Positions 4,614 to 7,234 of a DNA stretch of 7,234 nucleotides are shown piece after piece. The stretch is from Porticoccaceae bacterium (GTDB lineage Bacteria > Pseudomonadota > Gammaproteobacteria > Pseudomonadales > Porticoccaceae). The stretch's first letter is position 1; every line of letters begins with the position of its first letter. Position numbers and translations under genes: made by a program. The DNA is taken from contig DNBN01000007.1 in assembly GCA_003491845.1 (NCBI GenBank), positions 4,685-11,918 on the forward strand. Reading direction: 5' to 3'. The notes beneath the pieces were generated by a model. It searched no databases. It was not told where the DNA came from and saw only the letters and a list, made by a program, of their open reading frames with translations.

Positions 4614-5902
4614 ACCTTTTGTTCTCTCTCAATGGCTCGCCAGCCGATGTCTTGTCGCAAATATATATCATCCCAGTGTATTTTAGACGCCAAGGCATAG
4701 GCCCGCTGTTGGGCATCAAATACCGAGTCACCCATGGCCGTGGCACAAAGAACTCGGCCACCACTGGTTACAATGTTGTCATCACTTAAGGTAGTGCCAG
4801 CATGAAAAACCTTCGCCTTAGCGCTGGATTCCACCTCTGACAGTCCGTAGATAACATTACCGCCGCGATAGTTACCCGGATAGCCACCGGCAGCCAGTAC
4901 CACTCCGATGGCAGGTCTTGGGTCCCAATTAGCGGTTTGTTGATTAAGTTTTCCTTCTATAGCAGCTAGACAATGAGACACTAAGTCAGATTGTAACCGC
5001 AATAATATGGGCTGAGTTTCTGGGTCACCAAAGCGACAATTGTATTCAATTACTTTAGGCGTACCATCAGCCATTATCATCAGACCGGCATACAAAAAGC
5101 CAGAATAGTGATTACCTTCAGCTGCCATACCCTCAACGGTAGGGTGAATGACTTCATCCATGATACGTTGATAAATAGTTTCATCTACCACTGGGGCTGG
5201 AGAATAAGCGCCCATGCCTCCGGTATTTGGTCCAGTATCACCATTGCCGGCACGCTTATGGTCTTGGCTAGTTGCCATGGGCAACACGTTTTCACCATCT
5301 ACCATAACGATAAAACTGGCTTCTTCACCGTCTAAAAATTCCTCAATCACTACACGATTTCCGGCATCACCAAAGGCGTTTCCGGCAAGCATATCGCACA
5401 CAGCGTCTTCCGCCTCAGCCATGGTCATAGCTACAATTACGCCTTTGCCTGCAGCCAAACCATCGGCTTTAATTACGATAGGGGCGCCAACTTGATGCAA
5501 GTAGTTTAGAGCCGCATCAACGTCGGTAAAATTACCATAGGCTGCAGTGGGTATTTTTTGGCGCTCAAGAAAGTCTTTAGTGAAGGCTTTTGAGCCCTCA
5601 AGTTGAGCGGCATCGGCAGATGGGCCAAAAATAGCTAATCCACGAGCCTGAAAGTAATCAACAATTCCATCGACCAAGGGCTGTTCAGGACCTACGATGG
5701 TTAGTTTAACGTTATTGCTCTGGGCAAAATCTGCTAAAGCACTAAAATCACTCACTGAGATAACGACATTTTTTAGTTTGGGTTCCATGGCAGTGCCCGC
5801 ATTGCCGGGGGCTACAAAAACCGTATCTACGCTTAGAGACTGAGCCGCCTTCCAAGCCAGTGCGTGTTCGCGTCCACCAGAGCCAATAACCAAAACATTC
5901 AT
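4610..5902 (-). CDS. purD: Phosphoribosylamine-glycine ligase (GARS)
   Basis: The second step of de novo purine synthesis: it joins glycine to phosphoribosylamine using ATP, giving glycinamide ribonucleotide, in the cytoplasm. The 430 residues match the single-domain bacterial enzyme. In order, the protein shows the N-terminal GSGGREHA (7-14); the ATP-grasp part with IKADGLAAGKGV (144-155) and EEFLDGEEASF (187-197); TGPNTGGMGAYSPAP (223-237); and the metal-binding EYNCRFGDPETQP (286-298), the family signature. The C-terminal domain runs from about 330 to the end. The start at ATG 5902 is chosen because GGAA (5914-5911) lies 8 bases upstream and MNVLVIGSGG is the usual opening; a TTG at 5920 would add six residues and overrun that site. 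Unlike many gammaproteobacteria, purH is not the immediate upstream neighbour: the gene is first in its transcript and diverges from phrB. No PurR-like operator is evident. Confidence 0.97.
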   Translation of the reverse strand: MNVLVIGSGGREHALAWKAAQSLSVDTVFVAPGNAGTAMEPKLKNVVISVSDFSALADFAQSNNVKLTIVGPEQPLVDGIVDYFQARGLAIFGPSADAAQLEGSKAFTKDFLERQKIPTAAYGNFTDVDAALNYLHQVGAPIVIKADGLAAGKGVIVAMTMAEAEDAVCDMLAGNAFGDAGNRVVIEEFLDGEEASFIVMVDGENVLPMATSQDHKRAGNGDTGPNTGGMGAYSPAPVVDETIYQRIMDEVIHPTVEGMAAEGNHYSGFLYAGLMIMADGTPKVIEYNCRFGDPETQPILLRLQSDLVSHCLAAIEGKLNQQTANWDPRPAIGVVLAAGGYPGNYRGGNVIYGLSEVESSAKAKVFHAGTTLSDDNIVTSGGRVLCATAMGDSVFDAQQRAYALASKIHWDDIYLRQDIGWRAIEREQKV

Positions 5903-5934
5903 TGTTTCATTTCCAAGCAAAAAGTAAGCGAAAA

Positions 5935-5943
5935 ATTATAACA
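5935..5943 (-). promoter_or_regulatory. Extended -10 promoter of purD
   Basis: The minus strand reads TGTTATAAT: a perfect TATAAT (5940-5935) with the TG dinucleotide of an extended -10 one base before it. No good -35 stands 16-18 bases upstream, which is acceptable for extended -10 promoters. Transcription would start near 5928, giving a leader of about 26 bases before the purD ATG. Confidence 0.65.
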
Positions 5944-6044
5944 GACTGCGAGGCTAGGATTACATAATTTGTGGCAGTGTATTACTAATGTTGCTAATCT
6001 AAATACAGGCTTGCAGCGTAACGTTGTACTCTAACAGTAAATGC

Positions 6045-6050
6045 AAAGGA
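6045..6050 (+). promoter_or_regulatory. Probable ribosome site upstream of phrB
   Basis: AAAGGA is the only strong ribosome-site-like sequence before phrB. It lies 45 bases before the first in-frame ATG (6096) but only 9 bases before an in-frame ATC (6060). A TTG at 6064 is in the wrong frame. It therefore raises doubt about the true phrB start. Confidence 0.4.
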
Positions 6051-6095
6051 ATATATCTTATCGTTGATTTACAACAGAACAATCGGCCAACAATC

Positions 6096-7234
6096 ATGTG
6101 GTTTCGTCAGGACCTTAGGCTTACTGACAATCCAGCGCTTTGTGCTGCTTGTGAGCGTGGCGATATTGTTCCTGTGTATATTCTTGATGATGAAGGTGCC
6201 AACAGGTGGAAAATGGGCGCCGCTAGTCGCTGGTGGTTACATCAGGCATTAGAGGACTTAACCAACAGTCTCAATGGCAAGTTACAACTTTTCCAAGGCG
6301 ATGCACTAACCATACTGCGTGATGTAGCAGTGCAAACTAATGCCTCCGCTATTACTTGGAATCGCTGTTACGAGCCTTGGCGTATTGCCCGCGATGCCGC
6401 TATTAAAACAGCACTTAAGTGCGACGGTCTTGTAGTTGAAAGTTTTAATGGCTCGCTTCTGTGGGAGCCCTGGCAAGTGCTTAAAAAAGACGGTACTCCC
6501 TACAAAGTATTTACCCCGTATTATCGTCGGGGGTGCTTAGCATCTGTCACGCCTAGACAACCAATGCCAGTGCCCAAAAATATTCGAATAGCAAAAAATA
6601 GTGGGCAGTCACTCTCTCTAGAGAGCTTAAATTTACTGCCGAAGATCAATTGGGATGAGCAGATGCGAGCGCGCTGGACTGTCAGCGAGGCCGCTGCTCA
6701 TCAACGCCTAGACGAATTTGTTTTAGACGAGCTACAAGATTACCGGGAGGGGCGAAATTTCCCTGACAAGCAGAATGTGTCGCGTTTGTCGCCCTATTTG
6801 CACTTTGGCCAACTATCACCCAATACGGCGTGGCATCGCGCTGCAGAGGCGGGCGCTTTTATTACTAACGAGCAGAGCCTAGATACCTTTATGAGCGAGC
6901 TGGGATGGCGCGAATTCTCTTATTATTTGCTTTATCATTTTCCCAAATTGCCCACAGACAATCTGCAAGCGCGTTTTGACCTTTTTCCCTGGGCAGAGAA
7001 TACCGACGCAGACTTAAAAGCGTGGCAGCGTGGCAAAACCGGCTACCCACTGGTGGATGCCGGTATGCGTGAGCTCTACACCACCGGTTACATGCACAAT
7101 CGGGTGCGCATGGTCGTGGGATCCTTTCTGGTGAAAAACTTACTCATTCACTGGCACCAAGGTGAAGCCTGGTTCTGGGACTGCTTGGTGGACGCAGACC
7201 TTGCCAGCAACAGCGCTGGTTGGCAGTGGATTGC
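6096..7234 (+). CDS. phrB: Deoxyribodipyrimidine photolyase (class I CPD type), 3' end cut by window
   Basis: Light-driven repair of cyclobutane pyrimidine dimers using FAD. About 380 codons are present of roughly 470, with no frameshift. The N-terminal antenna domain opens with MWFRQDLRLTDNPAL and includes NRCYEPWRIARD and SFNGSLLWEPWQVL. The catalytic domain shows SRLSPYLHFGQLSP, ELGWREFSYYLL, KTGYPLVDAGMREL, TGYMHNRVRM and DADLASNSAGWQW, which form the FAD and DNA site. The three tryptophans of the electron-transfer chain appear to be kept: W in KAWQRG, W in LIHWHQG, and the first W of GWQW, equivalent to E. coli W306, W359 and W382. The ATG at 6096 is the first standard start in frame, but it begins inside the first beta strand and has no ribosome site. 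The frame stays open upstream through NNRPTI, so the real start may be earlier. The antenna cofactor cannot be assigned. The gene diverges from purD; no LexA box is seen. Confidence 0.95.
   Translation, partial: MWFRQDLRLTDNPALCAACERGDIVPVYILDDEGANRWKMGAASRWWLHQALEDLTNSLNGKLQLFQGDALTILRDVAVQTNASAITWNRCYEPWRIARDAAIKTALKCDGLVVESFNGSLLWEPWQVLKKDGTPYKVFTPYYRRGCLASVTPRQPMPVPKNIRIAKNSGQSLSLESLNLLPKINWDEQMRARWTVSEAAAHQRLDEFVLDELQDYREGRNFPDKQNVSRLSPYLHFGQLSPNTAWHRAAEAGAFITNEQSLDTFMSELGWREFSYYLLYHFPKLPTDNLQARFDLFPWAENTDADLKAWQRGKTGYPLVDAGMRELYTTGYMHNRVRMVVGSFLVKNLLIHWHQGEAWFWDCLVDADLASNSAGWQWI

Noticed and set aside
5903..6095. LexA box or PurR operator between purD and phrB
   Set aside because: Neither CTG-N10-CAG with the right core nor the ACGCAAACG-type palindrome is visible.
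6064..6252. Plus-strand frame of 62 codons starting at TTG 6064
   Set aside because: It lies in a different frame over the start of phrB, whose frame matches photolyase throughout.

Overview
The window looks like chromosomal DNA of a gammaproteobacterium, probably a marine or other aquatic one of moderate, slightly AT-leaning base composition. The evidence is a ubiquinone-pathway hydroxylase of the bacterial Coq7 type, a GlcNAc-1-phosphate-transferase-like membrane enzyme, a class I CPD photolyase with the proteobacterial signature pattern, and ordinary table 11 codon use. I see no insertion sequence, prophage, CRISPR array, tRNA or rRNA. Most of the window is housekeeping sequence; the less ordinary parts are the gene-poor left end, one gene broken by a stop codon, and one small secreted protein.

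Layout. Positions 1-580 hold no long gene. They contain a probable 37-residue membrane peptide gene (93-206, minus), two strong hairpin terminators facing each other (308-342 plus, 348-376 minus), a possible tiny minus-strand transcript with hairpins, and a dyad-rich promoter region in front of a LysR-type regulator (581-1528, plus). The regulator converges on a minus-strand series: a photolyase-divergent purD (4610-5902), a YwaF/TIGR02206-type membrane protein interrupted by an in-frame TGA (3824-4585), coq7 (3138-3782), a small exported protein (2763-3062) and a GT4-family polyprenyl-phosphate sugar-phosphate transferase (1588-2688). On the far right, phrB runs rightward and is cut by the window edge (6096-7234).

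How the genes fit together. purD has a clear extended -10 promoter and probably drives purD, the membrane gene and coq7 as one transcript, with gaps of 24 and 41 bases. The three have no shared pathway. The small exported protein and the GT4 enzyme lie farther downstream, with gaps of about 75 bases that contain small hairpins, and may have their own promoters. The LysR protein probably controls its own promoter. It may also control the 37-residue peptide gene, because the palindromic octamer AATGCATT occurs in front of both. That link is an inference from sequence alone. I do not see a complete new defence, mobile or biosynthetic system here.
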